Assembly (NCBI RefSeq): GCF_008630065.1
Contig: NZ_VWPL01000009.1
Location: 62,001-126,000, forward strand
DNA length: 64,000 bases
From: Blastochloris sulfoviridis
Lineage (GTDB): Bacteria > Pseudomonadota > Alphaproteobacteria > Rhizobiales > Xanthobacteraceae
Direction of reading: 5' to 3'
In this document: positions 36,730 through 46,908 of the stretch, piece by piece
How positions within the stretch are numbered: the stretch's first letter is position 1
How the letters are laid out: each line of letters starts with the position of its first letter
Translations under genes and position numbers: made by a program
Notes under the pieces: model-generated
The model's input: the letters and a program-made list of their open reading frames with translations, nothing else
Told to the model about the DNA's origin: nothing
Database searches by the model: none

Positions 36730-38211
36730 ATGACCGATCTCACCCGCCTGACGCTCGCCGAGGCGCGCGACGCCCTGGCCCGCAAGGAATTTTCCGCCCG
36801 CGAACTCACGGCCGCGCATCTCGACGCCATCGCCCGGGCCCGCGCCCTCAACGCCTATGTGCTGGAGACGCCGGAGAAGGCGCTGGCCATGGCCGAGGCC
36901 TCCGACGCCCGCCGCGCCCGCGGCGAGGCCGGGCCGCTGGAGGGCATCCCGCTCGGCGTCAAGGATCTGTTCTGCACCGAGGGCGTGCGCACCACGGCGT
37001 GCTCGAAGATCCTGGGCGAGTTCGTGCCGCCCTACGAGTCGACCGTCACCAGCCAGCTCTGGCGCGACGGCGCGGTGATGCTGGGCAAGCTCAACAATGA
37101 CGAATTCGCGATGGGCTCGTCGAACGAGACCAGCGCGTTCGGACCGGTGGTGTCGCCGTGGCGTCGGCAGGGCTCTGATACCAAGCTGGTGCCGGGCGGG
37201 TCGTCGGGCGGCTCGGCCGCGGCGGTGGCCGCCGGCCTGTGCCTGGGCGCCACCGGCACCGACACCGGCGGCTCGATCCGCCAGCCGGCGGCGTTCACCG
37301 GGACCGTCGGCATCAAGCCGACCTACGGGCGCTGCTCGCGCTGGGGCATCGTGGCGTTCGCCTCGTCGCTCGACCAGGCCGGGCCGTTCGCCAAGACGGT
37401 GCGCGACGCCGCCATCCTGCTGCGTTCGATGGCCGGCCACGACCCCAAGGACACCACCTCCGTCGACCGGCCGGTGCCGGACTACGAGGCGGCGATCGGC
37501 CGCCCGGTGAAGGGGCTGACCATCGGCATCCCCAAGGAATACCGCATCGACGGCATGGCGGCCGAGATCGACGCGCTGTGGCAGCAGGGCATCGCTTGGC
37601 TGAAGGAGGCCGGCGCCACCATCGTCGAGATCTCGCTGCCGCACACCAAATACGCGCTGCCGGCCTATTACATCGTCGCGCCGGCCGAGGCGTCCTCCAA
37701 CCTCGCCCGCTACGACGGCGTGCGCTACGGCCTGCGCGTGCCGGGCGAGAGCATCGGCGACATGTACGAGAAGACCCGCGCCGCCGGCTTCGGCCGCGAG
37801 GTGCGCCGCCGCATCATGATCGGCACCTATGTTCTCTCCGCCGGCTATTACGACGCCTATTACCTGCGTGCCCAGAAGGTGCGCACGCTGATCAAGCGCG
37901 ACTTCGAGATCGCGTTCGACGCCGGGGTGGACGCCGTGCTGACGCCGGCGACGCCGTCCGCTGCGTTCGGCATCGGCGAGAAGGGCGCGGCCGACCCGGT
38001 CGAGATGTATCTCAACGACGTGTTCACGGTGACGGTGAACATGGCCGGGCTGCCGGGCATCGCCGTACCGGCTGGCCTCGACGGCCAGGGCCTGCCGCTG
38101 GGTCTGCAGCTGATCGGCCGGCCGTTCGACGAGGAGACGCTGTTCGCGCTGGGCTCTGCGATTGAGCAGGCCGCCGGGCGGTTCGTGGCGCCGGAGGCGT
38201 GGTGGGGGTAG
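36730..38211 (+). CDS. gatA: Asp-tRNA(Asn)/Glu-tRNA(Gln) amidotransferase subunit A
   Basis: The 493-residue amidase carries the signature Lys-cisSer-Ser triad: the Lys in [10 protein letters not shown], the serines in [14 protein letters not shown], and the nucleophile in [11 protein letters not shown]. It frees ammonia from glutamine for use by GatB on tRNA-bound Asp or Glu. Operon with gatC. Confidence 0.97.
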   Translation: MTDLTRLTLAEARDALARKEFSARELTAAHLDAIARARALNAYVLETPEKALAMAEASDARRARGEAGPLEGIPLGVKDLFCTEGVRTTACSKILGEFVPPYESTVTSQLWRDGAVMLGKLNNDEFAMGSSNETSAFGPVVSPWRRQGSDTKLVPGGSSGGSAAAVAAGLCLGATGTDTGGSIRQPAAFTGTVGIKPTYGRCSRWGIVAFASSLDQAGPFAKTVRDAAILLRSMAGHDPKDTTSVDRPVPDYEAAIGRPVKGLTIGIPKEYRIDGMAAEIDALWQQGIAWLKEAGATIVEISLPHTKYALPAYYIVAPAEASSNLARYDGVRYGLRVPGESIGDMYEKTRAAGFGREVRRRIMIGTYVLSAGYYDAYYLRAQKVRTLIKRDFEIAFDAGVDAVLTPATPSAAFGIGEKGAADPVEMYLNDVFTVTVNMAGLPGIAVPAGLDGQGLPLGLQLIGRPFDEETLFALGSAIEQAAGRFVAPEAWWG

Positions 38212-38212
38212 G

Positions 38213-38686
38213 TCAGGCCGGGAAGGCGTCGGTTTCTTCGCCGGGATAGATGTCCGACAGCGCCAGCGTCAGGCCGAGGCCGGGCAGGGGGATCGTCGCC
38301 TCCCGGCCGACCAGCATCTCCGGCTCCTCGGGGAACGTGCCCTCGGCAGTGCGCCGCCAGATCCACGCCCGCGGCTCGTTCCGGAACAGGACGAGATATG
38401 CAGCGAGGCTGGGCAGGCTGGTGTACTCGACCACTTTCGACCCGAAGTCGGTGGCGTAGGTCTGCGGCTCGGTGACTTCTGCGATCAGCACCGGTGCGGC
38501 AGCAAGATTAGCCGCGCGATCTGAGCCTTGAGCATCGACGAGCACGTCGGGATGGCGAATGGATCGTTCGGTCGGGACTCCGGGATCGAACGACGACACG
38601 GCGAAGCGCTCGGGATCGAGCGCGGTGCCGAGCCACATCCGTAGCCTTGCCGTGATTTCGGCATGTTTCGCAGAGGGCTCGGTCAT
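38213..38686 (-). pseudogene. Uma2/DUF820-family nuclease-like protein, N-terminally truncated
   Basis: The 157-residue product (start at 38686) matches the middle and end of Uma2 proteins (RHPDVLVDAQG; PVLIAEVTEPQT; GSKVVEYTSLPS; LSDIYPGEE). The usual first 40 or so residues with the F-x-x-FLxWE motif are missing. Upstream in the same frame there is a stop (TAG) within about 20 codons. It may be a broken gene or a shortened member. The next gene, on the opposite strand, ends 1 base away. Confidence 0.6.
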
Positions 38687-38748
38687 CTTTGCGATGCGGC
38701 CTCCGGACCGCCCCAACCTTCGATTGCCGATATTCTACCAGAAACGCC

Positions 38749-38787
38749 GGAGCCCTCGGAGCGGCATCTGCGACCGCCGAGGGCTCC
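38749..38787 (-). terminator. Hairpin downstream of the PepSY gene
   Basis: A perfect 11-bp stem (GGAGCCCTCGG with CCGAGGGCTCC) and a 17-base loop lies 22 bases after the PepSY stop codon, followed on the minus strand by GGCGTTTCT. It probably terminates PepSY transcription. Confidence 0.55.
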
Positions 38788-38809
38788 CTTTCACACCGCG
38801 CGAGCTGGT

Positions 38810-39748
38810 TCAGGCCCTCGCCGTCGCTCCGTCCCGGACCCGCTGCGGCTTACGCAACTTGCGCTTCGCCCAGATCAGGAGACCGGTGCAGAGCAGGCCG
38901 ATCAGGGCGAACGAGGTGATCGCATTGAGGATGCTGCCGGTCGGACCACCGAATGTGCCCTCGTGGATCAGCCGCGGCCAGTTCTCGGGCAGAGGCGTCA
39001 CGGTCTCCCGCGTGAGCGTGTAGACCACCGGGCCGCCGCCCTCATTGATGCGGGCCATGAGCTGGCCGCCACGCGCGCGAATCCAGGTGACGCCGGCGAG
39101 GTCGTGATCGTCCGCGATCATCCGCACCGCCTCGACCAGCGTGGGCGTGCCGGCGCTCTTCGCCGGGGACGGGCCGGAAAAGGTGAGGCCGAACGCCATC
39201 AGGAGGCCGGTCAGCGGGCTCAGGATCACCAGCGGCAGCAGGAACCAGGCGATGCCCTTGTGCCAGCCCGACAGGCTGTTGCGCAGCCTGGGCAGGCCCA
39301 TCAGCACGCCGATGGCGATCAGCGCCAGCATGGCGATGGTCGAGGCCGTCACCACCCAGTCCAGGTCGAACACGAAATGCTCGTGCAGGCGCCGCGCCGT
39401 CATGAACAGGCTCGACCACCCCGGGGACGCGGGGTCCAGCCGCTCGCCGGTCGCAAGGTCGACCACCACGCCGGCACCAGGCGCGCCATGGCCACCAGGG
39501 GCGCCCGACATCAGTGTCAGCGTGCCGTCGAGCGGGCTAATCATCAGCCCGCGCGCCTGGCCCTGCGGATCATGCTTCGCGATGATCTGCTCGACGTCGG
39601 CAATGGCGAGCGACCCCGGCTGAATGGCAGAGCGGCTGGCGGCCGGCTCGAATGAGAGAATCAACCCCGTCGTCAAGATCACGAGAAGCGGCAATGCGAA
39701 GACGAGCGTCGTCCAACGATGGAGACGATGCAGCAGGTTCTTGTTCAT
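38810..39748 (-). CDS. PepSY-associated membrane protein
   Basis: The 313-residue protein has four hydrophobic segments with a large periplasmic loop, typical of PepSY_TM proteins. The first segment opens with HRLHRWTTLVFALPLLVILTTG, and the second region has WHKGIAWFLLPLVILSPLTG. Family members are linked to siderophore or iron uptake and flavin/heme redox. The start at 39748 is preferred over an earlier ATG because TGAGGC precedes it. It stands alone with a 250-base AT-rich promoter region. Confidence 0.75.
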   Translation of the reverse strand: MNKNLLHRLHRWTTLVFALPLLVILTTGLILSFEPAASRSAIQPGSLAIADVEQIIAKHDPQGQARGLMISPLDGTLTLMSGAPGGHGAPGAGVVVDLATGERLDPASPGWSSLFMTARRLHEHFVFDLDWVVTASTIAMLALIAIGVLMGLPRLRNSLSGWHKGIAWFLLPLVILSPLTGLLMAFGLTFSGPSPAKSAGTPTLVEAVRMIADDHDLAGVTWIRARGGQLMARINEGGGPVVYTLTRETVTPLPENWPRLIHEGTFGGPTGSILNAITSFALIGLLCTGLLIWAKRKLRKPQRVRDGATARA

Positions 39749-39999
39749 GGGATGCCTCAATGTCAATTTCTCGCATAATCCGTATACCTCGACATTTAAA
39801 ACTCAAGTGAAAGCTTGGTAATGCAGCGTATTCTCTTGACGCTGGGCGACTTATTGTTGCGGCATCAACCGGATTTTGCGAGCAGTTCGCGACAAGTGCC
39901 GGCCCTGAGCGGGGTGGCGCGGCGCAGCCTCAAGAAGCAGCCTGAAGAATCGGTCGCTGCTCGTGATAGAGTGCGGTTGCAGGCAATCGGGCGGGAGAC

Positions 40000-41364
40000 G
40001 TGGCGGTGGTGGAGCAGGTGACGCCAGTCGGCGCCATTACGGCGCTGCCCACCACCCGCGGGCAGATCCCCGCACTGGCGGCCGGGCTGGTGGTCGACGC
40101 GCGGATTCTGGCGCTCATGGACAGCGGCATGGTCCGTCTGGCCATCGCCGGGCGGGTGATCGAAGCCGCCACCTCCGCCCAGCTCACGCCGGGCCAGACC
40201 GTTCGCATGCTGGTCGAGGAGGAGGGCGGCGCGCTCAAATTGTCGGTGGTCGAGCGCGCTCCGACATCGACCCTACCGCACGGCGAGGCGGCCCGCCCGG
40301 CGTGGCCTGCCGCCGAGGCGGCGCCGATTCCGGCCCTCAGCCGTGCCCTGTCGGGCCTGATGGCGCGGCAGGCCAGTCTGGCGCCGCTGTTTGCCGATCT
40401 GGCTCGGCTCGTCGAGGCTCCGGCGGGCGGACGGGCACCCGCTTTGCCGGCGGACGTGACCGCCGCCGCCACCAATTTGCTCGGGTTGCGGCTGCAGGCC
40501 ACGGATGTCGGCGATCCGGCGCAGGTTCTGGCCGCCTTCCTGCGGTCCGGCGTGTTTCACGAGGCGGCCCTGCGTTCGGGGCCGGCGAACCAGCCGGCGA
40601 CAACCTTGCGGGCGCTGCTGGCGCTGTTGGCGCAGCCCGCGGACGGAACGGACCCGGCGGCTGCGCCGGGCGGCCAATCAGCGCCGCCGGCCGATCTCAA
40701 AGCGGCGCTGATCAGCCTTCGGGCGGCCCTTGTCGCTGCGCTCGGCGAGGAGGCAGCACACCTGTCGGCATCCATGCCGGCGACCGGCGAGGTGGCGCGA
40801 CCGCCGCGCCGGGGCACCATGCCGCGCGGCCAGCCGGCCGTGGCGCCGCTCATCGCCGAGGAGGCGCCACCGCGCGATGCGCTGCGGACGCTGCTGGCCG
40901 AGACGGAGGGAGCGCTGGCCCGGCTGTCGCTCGCCCAGCTCGCCTGCGCCGATGCCGAGACAATGCTGCCCGGCCGCAGCGATGCGCCGGCCCAGCCCGC
41001 CTGGACCTTCGAGGTGCCGCTGGTGGCCGAGGGCCGCACCAGCATCGCCCAGATCGACATCCGCCCCGATGACGGTCACGCGCCCGTTGGAACAGAGCCG
41101 AGCCAGGGCTGGAGCATCCGGTTCTCGATCGATGTCGAGCCGGTCGGCCCGGTGCACGCGCTGCTGACGTTGAAGGGCGCGAACCTTGCCGTCTCGCTGT
41201 GGGCGGAACGGCCGGCGACGGCCGAGATGCTGCAGGCCGGGGAGGGCGGATTTGCCGCGGCCCTGGCCGAGCAGGAGCTGACGCTCGATCGCCTGCTGGT
41301 CCGCAACGGCCGGCCGGATGCGCCGCCGCCTCCCACCCGCCACCTGGTCGACCGCGTGACATGA
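40000..41364 (+). CDS. FliK-like flagellar hook-length control domain protein
   Basis: The 454-residue protein is Pro/Ala rich in the middle (about 85-330) and ends with a Flg_hook-type C-terminal domain: FEVPLVAEGRTSIAQIDI, WSIRFSIDVEPVGPVHALLTLKG, and EQELTLDRLLVRNG. The start is GTG (40000) after CGGGAGA. A 90-residue FlhB-C-like gene overlaps its stop (ATGA). FliK measures hook length and signals FlhB to change export specificity, so this pair may be an accessory version. No other flagellar gene is in the window. Confidence 0.75.
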   Translation: MAVVEQVTPVGAITALPTTRGQIPALAAGLVVDARILALMDSGMVRLAIAGRVIEAATSAQLTPGQTVRMLVEEEGGALKLSVVERAPTSTLPHGEAARPAWPAAEAAPIPALSRALSGLMARQASLAPLFADLARLVEAPAGGRAPALPADVTAAATNLLGLRLQATDVGDPAQVLAAFLRSGVFHEAALRSGPANQPATTLRALLALLAQPADGTDPAAAPGGQSAPPADLKAALISLRAALVAALGEEAAHLSASMPATGEVARPPRRGTMPRGQPAVAPLIAEEAPPRDALRTLLAETEGALARLSLAQLACADAETMLPGRSDAPAQPAWTFEVPLVAEGRTSIAQIDIRPDDGHAPVGTEPSQGWSIRFSIDVEPVGPVHALLTLKGANLAVSLWAERPATAEMLQAGEGGFAAALAEQELTLDRLLVRNGRPDAPPPPTRHLVDRVT

Positions 41365-41633
41365 GCGAGACCGAGAAGATCCCGGTTGCCGTGGCGCTGG
41401 AATACCAGACCGGCAGCATTCCCCGCGTCACCGCCAAGGGGCGCGGCGCGGTGGCCGAGGCGATCATCGCCAAGGCGGACGAAAGCGGCGTGCACCTGGA
41501 GGAGAACGCCGCGCTGGCGCAGGCGCTGTCGCGCGTCGAACTCGATGCCGAGATCCCCGAAGAACTCTATCGCGCCGTGGCCGCGGTCATCGCCTTCGTG
41601 CTGCGCACCGGCAAATACAATCCGCCGAGCTGA
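41361..41633 (+). CDS. FlhB C-terminal-like protein
   Basis: The 90-residue protein corresponds to the cytoplasmic C-terminal domain of FlhB/EscU: ALEYQTGSIPRVTAKGRG, AEAIIAKADESGVHLEEN, and EIPEELYRAVAAVIAFVLRTG. The membrane part and the autocleaving NPTH motif are absent. It overlaps the FliK-like gene by four bases. Proteins of this type (FhlB-like) can partly stand in for the FlhB switch domain in other bacteria. Confidence 0.83.
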   Translation: MSETEKIPVAVALEYQTGSIPRVTAKGRGAVAEAIIAKADESGVHLEENAALAQALSRVELDAEIPEELYRAVAAVIAFVLRTGKYNPPS

Positions 41634-41642
41634 GGTCCGGCT

Positions 41643-42635
41643 TCAATCGGAACGAGTAACCGTTTCCGGCTTCAGCCCCAGTTCGCGCAGAAGCGCGAGG
41701 TCGTGGTCCTCGCCGGGATTGTCGGCGGTCAGCAGCACCTCGCCGACAAAGATCGAGTTGGCGCCGGCAAAGAAGCACAGCGCCTGCAATTCGTCGCTCA
41801 TCTCGCTGCGGCCGGCCGACAGCCGGACTTCGGACGTCGGCATCATGATGCGAGCCATCGCGATGGTGCGCACGAAGTCGAACGGGCGGACCCCAGGTGC
41901 GCCGGCCATCGGGGTGCCGGGGATGGGGATCAGCATGTTGATCGGCACGCTGTCGGGCGGTGTCGGCAGATTGGCCAGCGTCACCAGCATGTCGAGCCGG
42001 TCGGCCACGCTCTCGCCCATGCCGACAATGCCGCCCGAGCACACCTTCAGGCCAGCGTCGCGGACGTGGTCCAGCGTCTCCAGCCGATCGGAATACGTGC
42101 GGGTGGTGACGACTTCCGGGTAGAAGCGCTCGGAGGTGTCGAGGTTGTGGTTGTAGTAGTCGAGCCCGGCGTCGGCGAGCGTCCTGGCCTGCGCTCCGGT
42201 CAGCATGCCGAGCGTCATGCAGGTCTGAAGCCCCAGCGCCTTCACGCCCTCGACCATGGCCACCAGCTTGGCCATGTCGCGGTCCTTGGGGTTGCGCCAC
42301 GCCGCGCCCATGCAATAGCGGGTGGCGCCGGCCGCCTTGGCCTTCTCGGCCTCGGCCAGCACCTGGTCGAGATCGATGAGCTTCGTGGCGTCGAGCCCGG
42401 TGTGATGGTGGGCCGACTGGCCGCAATAGCCGCAATTCTCGGCGCAGCCGCCGGTCTTGATCGACAGGAGTTGGCTGAGCTGGATGCGGTTGGGGTCGAA
42501 GTTGGCGCGATGGACCGTGTGGGCCTCGAACAGGAGGTCGTTGAACGGCTTTCGCCACAGCGCGTCAGCTTCGGCGCGGGTCCAACGCGGAGCGGCGGTC
42601 TGGGCGGCGGGGGTACGCAGCAGGGTCTCGGACAC
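41643..42635 (-). CDS. bioB: Biotin synthase
   Basis: With the start at GTG 42635 the protein has 330 residues and the radical SAM cluster at C64-x3-C68-x2-C71 (CAENCGYC). The second cluster Cys is in RYCMGAAW, followed by CMTLGML and the YNHNLDTS motif. BioB inserts sulfur into dethiobiotin. An AAGGAC lies upstream of the GTG. A longer TTG start 23 codons earlier is possible but has a poorer context. Biotin is the cofactor of Pyc in this window. Confidence 0.92.
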   Translation of the reverse strand: MSETLLRTPAAQTAAPRWTRAEADALWRKPFNDLLFEAHTVHRANFDPNRIQLSQLLSIKTGGCAENCGYCGQSAHHHTGLDATKLIDLDQVLAEAEKAKAAGATRYCMGAAWRNPKDRDMAKLVAMVEGVKALGLQTCMTLGMLTGAQARTLADAGLDYYNHNLDTSERFYPEVVTTRTYSDRLETLDHVRDAGLKVCSGGIVGMGESVADRLDMLVTLANLPTPPDSVPINMLIPIPGTPMAGAPGVRPFDFVRTIAMARIMMPTSEVRLSAGRSEMSDELQALCFFAGANSIFVGEVLLTADNPGEDHDLALLRELGLKPETVTRSD

Positions 42636-42757
42636 CGTGGGATTGTCCTTTTCGGTCAGCCAGTCGCTGTCATTAGGCCAGCGCTGGCGGAACGTCAGCC
42701 CCAAATTGCCGGCACCGCACCTCTGTCTGGAGGCGCGGTGCCGGGGAAGAGCGGTCC

Positions 42758-44725
42758 TCAGCTCGTCGAGGCGCCGAGGCTGCGGCCGATGACGCGACCG
42801 AGGCGGGCCGCATAGCTCTTGGCGTCGCCCGGCCGCTCGCCGTCGAGGATTCGGGCCTCGTCGAGCAAGAGGTGCGCGACGTCCGCCCTGAACCCGGCGT
42901 CGGTCTCGCCGAGCCCGGCGAGGCGCACGATCAGGTCGTGGCGCGGATTGACCTCCAGGATCGGCTTGGCGGCGGCGCCGAGCCGGCCGGCGCTGGACAG
43001 GATCTTCTCCAACTGGCGGTCAAGCCCGGCCTCGGACGCGACGAGGCACACCGCCGAGTCGGTGAGGCGGTCGGAGGCGCGCACGTCGGCGACATCGTCG
43101 CCAAGCGTGGTCTTGATGAACGCGAGGAGATCGGCCACCGCAGGCGGAACCTCGGGCGCTGTCGGCGCGGAGGCATCGAGCAGCGGGATTGCCGCGAGGT
43201 CGGCCGCGCCCTGCGTCACCGACTTGAACGGCTTGCCCTCGAAATCGGGGCCGAGCGTCACCCAGAACGAGTCGACCGAATCCGACAGCAGCAGCACCTC
43301 GATGCCGCGGGCGCGGAACCCTTCGAGGTGCGGGGAGGCGGCAAGGCGGTCTGCGTCGTCACCGGCGATGTAGTAGATCGCGGTCTGGTTCTCGCGCAGC
43401 GCGCCGGCATAGTCCTTCAGGCTGCGCCAGCCCTCGCCCGACGCGGTGGTCTTGAAGCGGGCAAGGCCGAGCAGCGCCTCGCGGCGCTCGAAGTCCTCGC
43501 ACAGGCCCTCCTTCAGCACCGCGCCGAAATTGGCCCACACGTCCGCATAGGCCGTCTCGTCGCGGCCGGCGAGCTTCTCCAGCTCGCTCAGCACCCGCCC
43601 GGTGACGCTCTTGCGGATCGCCGCGAGGATCGGGCTCTCCTGGATCATCTCGCGCGAGACGTTGAGCGGCAGGTCGGTAGAATCGACGAGGCCGCGCACG
43701 AAGCGCAAATAGCGCGGCACGATCTCGGCATCGTCGGTGATGAAGACGCGCTTTACATAGAGCTTGAGCCGGCCCTTGCGCTCGGGATCGGAGAGGTCGA
43801 ACGGTTTTACCGAGGGCACGAAGGCGAGCAGCGAATATTCCTGCCGACCCTCGGCATGAACGTGGATGGTGAGTGCGGGCGTATCGAACTGGCCGGCGGC
43901 GCTGCGGTAGAAGTCGGTGTACTCCTCCGCCGTGATCTCGGACTTCGGCTTGGTCCACAGCGCCGCCCCGTCCGTCACCTCGGACGCCTCGCCGCCGGGC
44001 TTGTCGATCAGCGTGATCGGTACCGGTACGTGGCCGGACTGGTCCTTGATGATGCGCTGGAGCTTGAAGCGCTCGGTGTAGGATGTCGCGTCCGCCATCA
44101 GGTGCAGCACCACGCGGGTGCCGCGGGCAGGGGCCTCGGCAAGCTCGACCGGCGTCACCGTGTAGGTGCCCTTGCCGTCGGAGGACCACTGCCACGCCTC
44201 ATCGCTGCCGGCGCGGCGGGAGATGACGTCCACCTTGTCCGCCACCATGAAGGCCGAATAGAAGCCGACGCCGAACTGGCCAATCAGATTGGCGGTGTCG
44301 CCCTGGGCGGCGTCGAGCCGTTCCAGGAAGGCCTTGGTGCCGGAATGGGCGATGGTGCCGAGCGCCTCGATCAGCTCGGGCCTGCTCATGCCGATGCCGT
44401 TGTCCTCGAGCGTGAGGCGGCGGGCATCGGCGTCGATGGCGAGCGTGATGCGCGGCTTGGGATCGTCGCCGAGCAGATCCGGATTGGCGATCGCCTCGTA
44501 GCGCAGCCGCTCGCAGGCGTCGGCGGCATTCGAGATCAGCTCGCGCAGAAACACGTCGCGGTCCGAATAGACCGAATGCACCATCATGTGCAGCAGGCGC
44601 GCGACGTCGGCGGCGAAGGCGCGGCTCTCGCCGGGAGCCGCTTCGTGCCTGGACGCTTCGTTGGGGGTGTCAGGGCTCGTTTCAGGTTCGGTCATGGCAG
44701 GTTCCGTCATGGCAGGTTCCGTCAT
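42758..44725 (-). CDS. htpG: Molecular chaperone HtpG (Hsp90)
   Basis: The 655-residue protein has the Hsp90 N-terminal ATP site ([39 protein letters not shown]) and the middle and dimerisation domains. It is slightly longer than E. coli HtpG because of a leader before [18 protein letters not shown]. That leader holds three near-perfect 15-base repeats encoding MTEPA, each with a possible ATG (44725, 44710, 44695). It folds client proteins under stress. Confidence 0.93.
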   Translation of the reverse strand: MTEPAMTEPAMTEPETSPDTPNEASRHEAAPGESRAFAADVARLLHMMVHSVYSDRDVFLRELISNAADACERLRYEAIANPDLLGDDPKPRITLAIDADARRLTLEDNGIGMSRPELIEALGTIAHSGTKAFLERLDAAQGDTANLIGQFGVGFYSAFMVADKVDVISRRAGSDEAWQWSSDGKGTYTVTPVELAEAPARGTRVVLHLMADATSYTERFKLQRIIKDQSGHVPVPITLIDKPGGEASEVTDGAALWTKPKSEITAEEYTDFYRSAAGQFDTPALTIHVHAEGRQEYSLLAFVPSVKPFDLSDPERKGRLKLYVKRVFITDDAEIVPRYLRFVRGLVDSTDLPLNVSREMIQESPILAAIRKSVTGRVLSELEKLAGRDETAYADVWANFGAVLKEGLCEDFERREALLGLARFKTTASGEGWRSLKDYAGALRENQTAIYYIAGDDADRLAASPHLEGFRARGIEVLLLSDSVDSFWVTLGPDFEGKPFKSVTQGAADLAAIPLLDASAPTAPEVPPAVADLLAFIKTTLGDDVADVRASDRLTDSAVCLVASEAGLDRQLEKILSSAGRLGAAAKPILEVNPRHDLIVRLAGLGETDAGFRADVAHLLLDEARILDGERPGDAKSYAARLGRVIGRSLGASTS

Positions 44726-44931
44726 GGCATCCGTCTTGGCAGGTGTGATCCCGCTCGAATTGGTCGGCCCCGAAATGGCAAGAGCGTTGCAAAACTTCAA
44801 GAGGGCCCGAATGTTGCGCGCGTCTACGGCGGTATCATGATCTGAGGTCGCGGGGGCTGAGCGGCTTCGCTCAAGATCGAAAATTTGAAATAACCGGCGC
44901 GCGGTCCATTTCAATTGGCAAGGAGAGGTTC

Positions 44932-45963
44932 ATGACCCGATCAGACTTGCCGATCATCACGCTTCCGACCCGCCGGCTGGGCCGCACCGACATGACCATC
45001 ACCCGTGTCGGATTCGGCGCCTGGGCGATCGGCGGCGGCGACTGGGCCGCCGGCTGGGGCACCCAGGACGACCGCGCCTCGATCGCCGCCATTCGCCACG
45101 CCGTCGACCGCGGCCTCAACTGGATCGACACCGCCGCCGTCTACGGGCTCGGCCATTCCGAGGAGATCGTGCGGGAGGCGCTGGCCGAAATTCCGTTCGA
45201 CGAGCGGCCCTACGTCTTCACCAAATGCGGCCTAGTTTGGGACGAGGCCGACCGGACGAAAATGCCCTCACGCGTCGGCGCGCCGGAGAGCATCCGGCGG
45301 GAGGTCGAGGCGTCGCTGAAGCGGCTCGGTGTCGAGCGGATCGACCTCTACCAGATGCACTGGCCGGCCGGCGACGGCACGCCGCTCGAAGCCTACTGGC
45401 AGACGCTGCTCGATCTCAAGGCCGAGGGCAAGGTCCGCGCGGTCGGCCTTTCCAACCACACCGCCGAGCAGCTTCGGGTGTGCGAGCGGATTGGCCATGT
45501 CGACAGCCTGCAGCCGCCATTCTCCGCCATCCACCGCGAGGTGGGGGCGACGGAACTGCCATGGTGCGACGTCCACGGTACCGGGGTGATCGTCTACAGC
45601 CCGATGCAGTCCGGCCTGCTGACCGGTCATTTCACGCATGAGCGCGCCAGGGATCTCCCAGCCTCCGACTGGCGCTCGCGCGCCTCGGACTTTGCGGGCG
45701 ACAAGCTCGACCGCAATCTCCAGCTTGCCGCGGCCCTGCAGCCCATCGCGTTGCGGCGCGCCACCACGGTCGCCACCGTTGCTGTGGCCTGGACGCTGGC
45801 CTGGCCGGGAGTCACCGGCGCGATCGTCGGCGCACGCAGCCCGGAGCAGGTCGACGGCTGGTTCGATGCCGCAACGCTCGAATTGAGCCGGGCCGACATC
45901 GAGGAGATCGCCCGCGCCATTTCAGCCACCGGCGCGGGCAGCGGCCCGGCGATGCCGGGCTGA
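44932..45963 (+). CDS. Aldo/keto reductase
   Basis: The 343-residue TIM-barrel protein has the AKR residues Asp and Tyr (NWIDTAAVYGLGHSEE), Lys (VFTKCG) and His (YQMHWP). The NADPH site is near the C-terminus (GAIVGARSPEQV). The ribosome site GGAGAGG precedes the ATG. It probably reduces aldehydes or ketones, but the substrate is unknown. It is divergent from htpG and convergent with the hypothetical gene at 45980. Confidence 0.9.
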   Translation: MTRSDLPIITLPTRRLGRTDMTITRVGFGAWAIGGGDWAAGWGTQDDRASIAAIRHAVDRGLNWIDTAAVYGLGHSEEIVREALAEIPFDERPYVFTKCGLVWDEADRTKMPSRVGAPESIRREVEASLKRLGVERIDLYQMHWPAGDGTPLEAYWQTLLDLKAEGKVRAVGLSNHTAEQLRVCERIGHVDSLQPPFSAIHREVGATELPWCDVHGTGVIVYSPMQSGLLTGHFTHERARDLPASDWRSRASDFAGDKLDRNLQLAAALQPIALRRATTVATVAVAWTLAWPGVTGAIVGARSPEQVDGWFDAATLELSRADIEEIARAISATGAGSGPAMPG

Positions 45964-45979
45964 CCGGCCGGCATCGTCG

Positions 45980-46666
45980 TCAGCCATAGTGGAACAGCAG
46001 CAGGAACACATGGGCGCGCAGATCGGTCAGAAGGCCGGGTAGCTGATCGGCGTCCTCGGCGTCGACGGCGACGGCGATCTGGTCCAGCGCGCGGCGGGCG
46101 TCGGCGATGATCTGCTTAAAATCCGCGTTGCCGGCCACCGCCGGCCCGGCTTCGGCCTCGCAGCGCTCCAGCGCCGCGCTGACGCTGGCGGCCGCAGCCG
46201 AAATAGCCACGGCGGTGGTCGAGACCTTCAGGTCCGGCTTGTCGGTACGGTAGGCGTCGAGCGGATCGTAGACCTTCTTCGCCTCGCGAACGCAATCGGC
46301 AAACACCCGCTGGTCGGCGGCATGGCGGTCCTCGGCCAGTGCCTCGGCCAACTCTTCGAGGAGGTCGGTGGCCCCGGTTGCATCGCCGGATTTGGTGGCG
46401 GTCAGCGCCGCCGCCGCGAGGTCGCCGTGCGTGCTGCCGGCCAGCGCCTGCGACAGCCGCTTCAGCGCCGCAGCGGCGAGGGCGCTGTTGCCGGTGCGGA
46501 CATACTCGGCCGCGATCCGGCGATCCGCCAGCACCTGCTCGTTCATCGCCAGCGCGAGGTCATCGGCCTCGCCGCCTGCCGGTATCAGATTGGCCAGCAG
46601 CAGCGCGGCGACGAGGGCCGCGGCGAGGCTGCGATTGCGGATGATCGACGGTCGCTTCAGGTTCAC
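45980..46666 (-). CDS. Exported protein of unknown function
   Basis: Starting at GTG 46666 (GGAG about 9 bases before it), the 228-residue protein has a signal sequence (NRSLAAALVAALLLANLIPA). The mature part is almost wholly helical and Ala-rich, with one Cys each in VFADCVREAKKVYDP and ALERCEAEAG, and ends LLFHYG. No known family is recognised. It may be a small periplasmic helical-bundle protein. Confidence 0.65.
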   Translation of the reverse strand: MNLKRPSIIRNRSLAAALVAALLLANLIPAGGEADDLALAMNEQVLADRRIAAEYVRTGNSALAAAALKRLSQALAGSTHGDLAAAALTATKSGDATGATDLLEELAEALAEDRHAADQRVFADCVREAKKVYDPLDAYRTDKPDLKVSTTAVAISAAAASVSAALERCEAEAGPAVAGNADFKQIIADARRALDQIAVAVDAEDADQLPGLLTDLRAHVFLLLFHYG

Positions 46667-46908
46667 AGAGCCTGTCTCCGGGATACATTCATGACCGCGT
46701 CTCCTCCCGATCCTCCCAAGCGCGCCCGGCCGGCCGTGATGGCCCGCGTCGTCCGCAACGAGGTTCGCCACTCGTGAAATCGTCGATTTCAGCGGCGAAG
46801 AGTGTCCGAGATGCTACTCGCCATAAAGTGCGACGTTCGCATGACATGGCGCCGTGCCGTTCGTTTCCGGCATGATGGGAGCCGAGCCCTGAGGGAGCCG
46901 AGCCTGGC

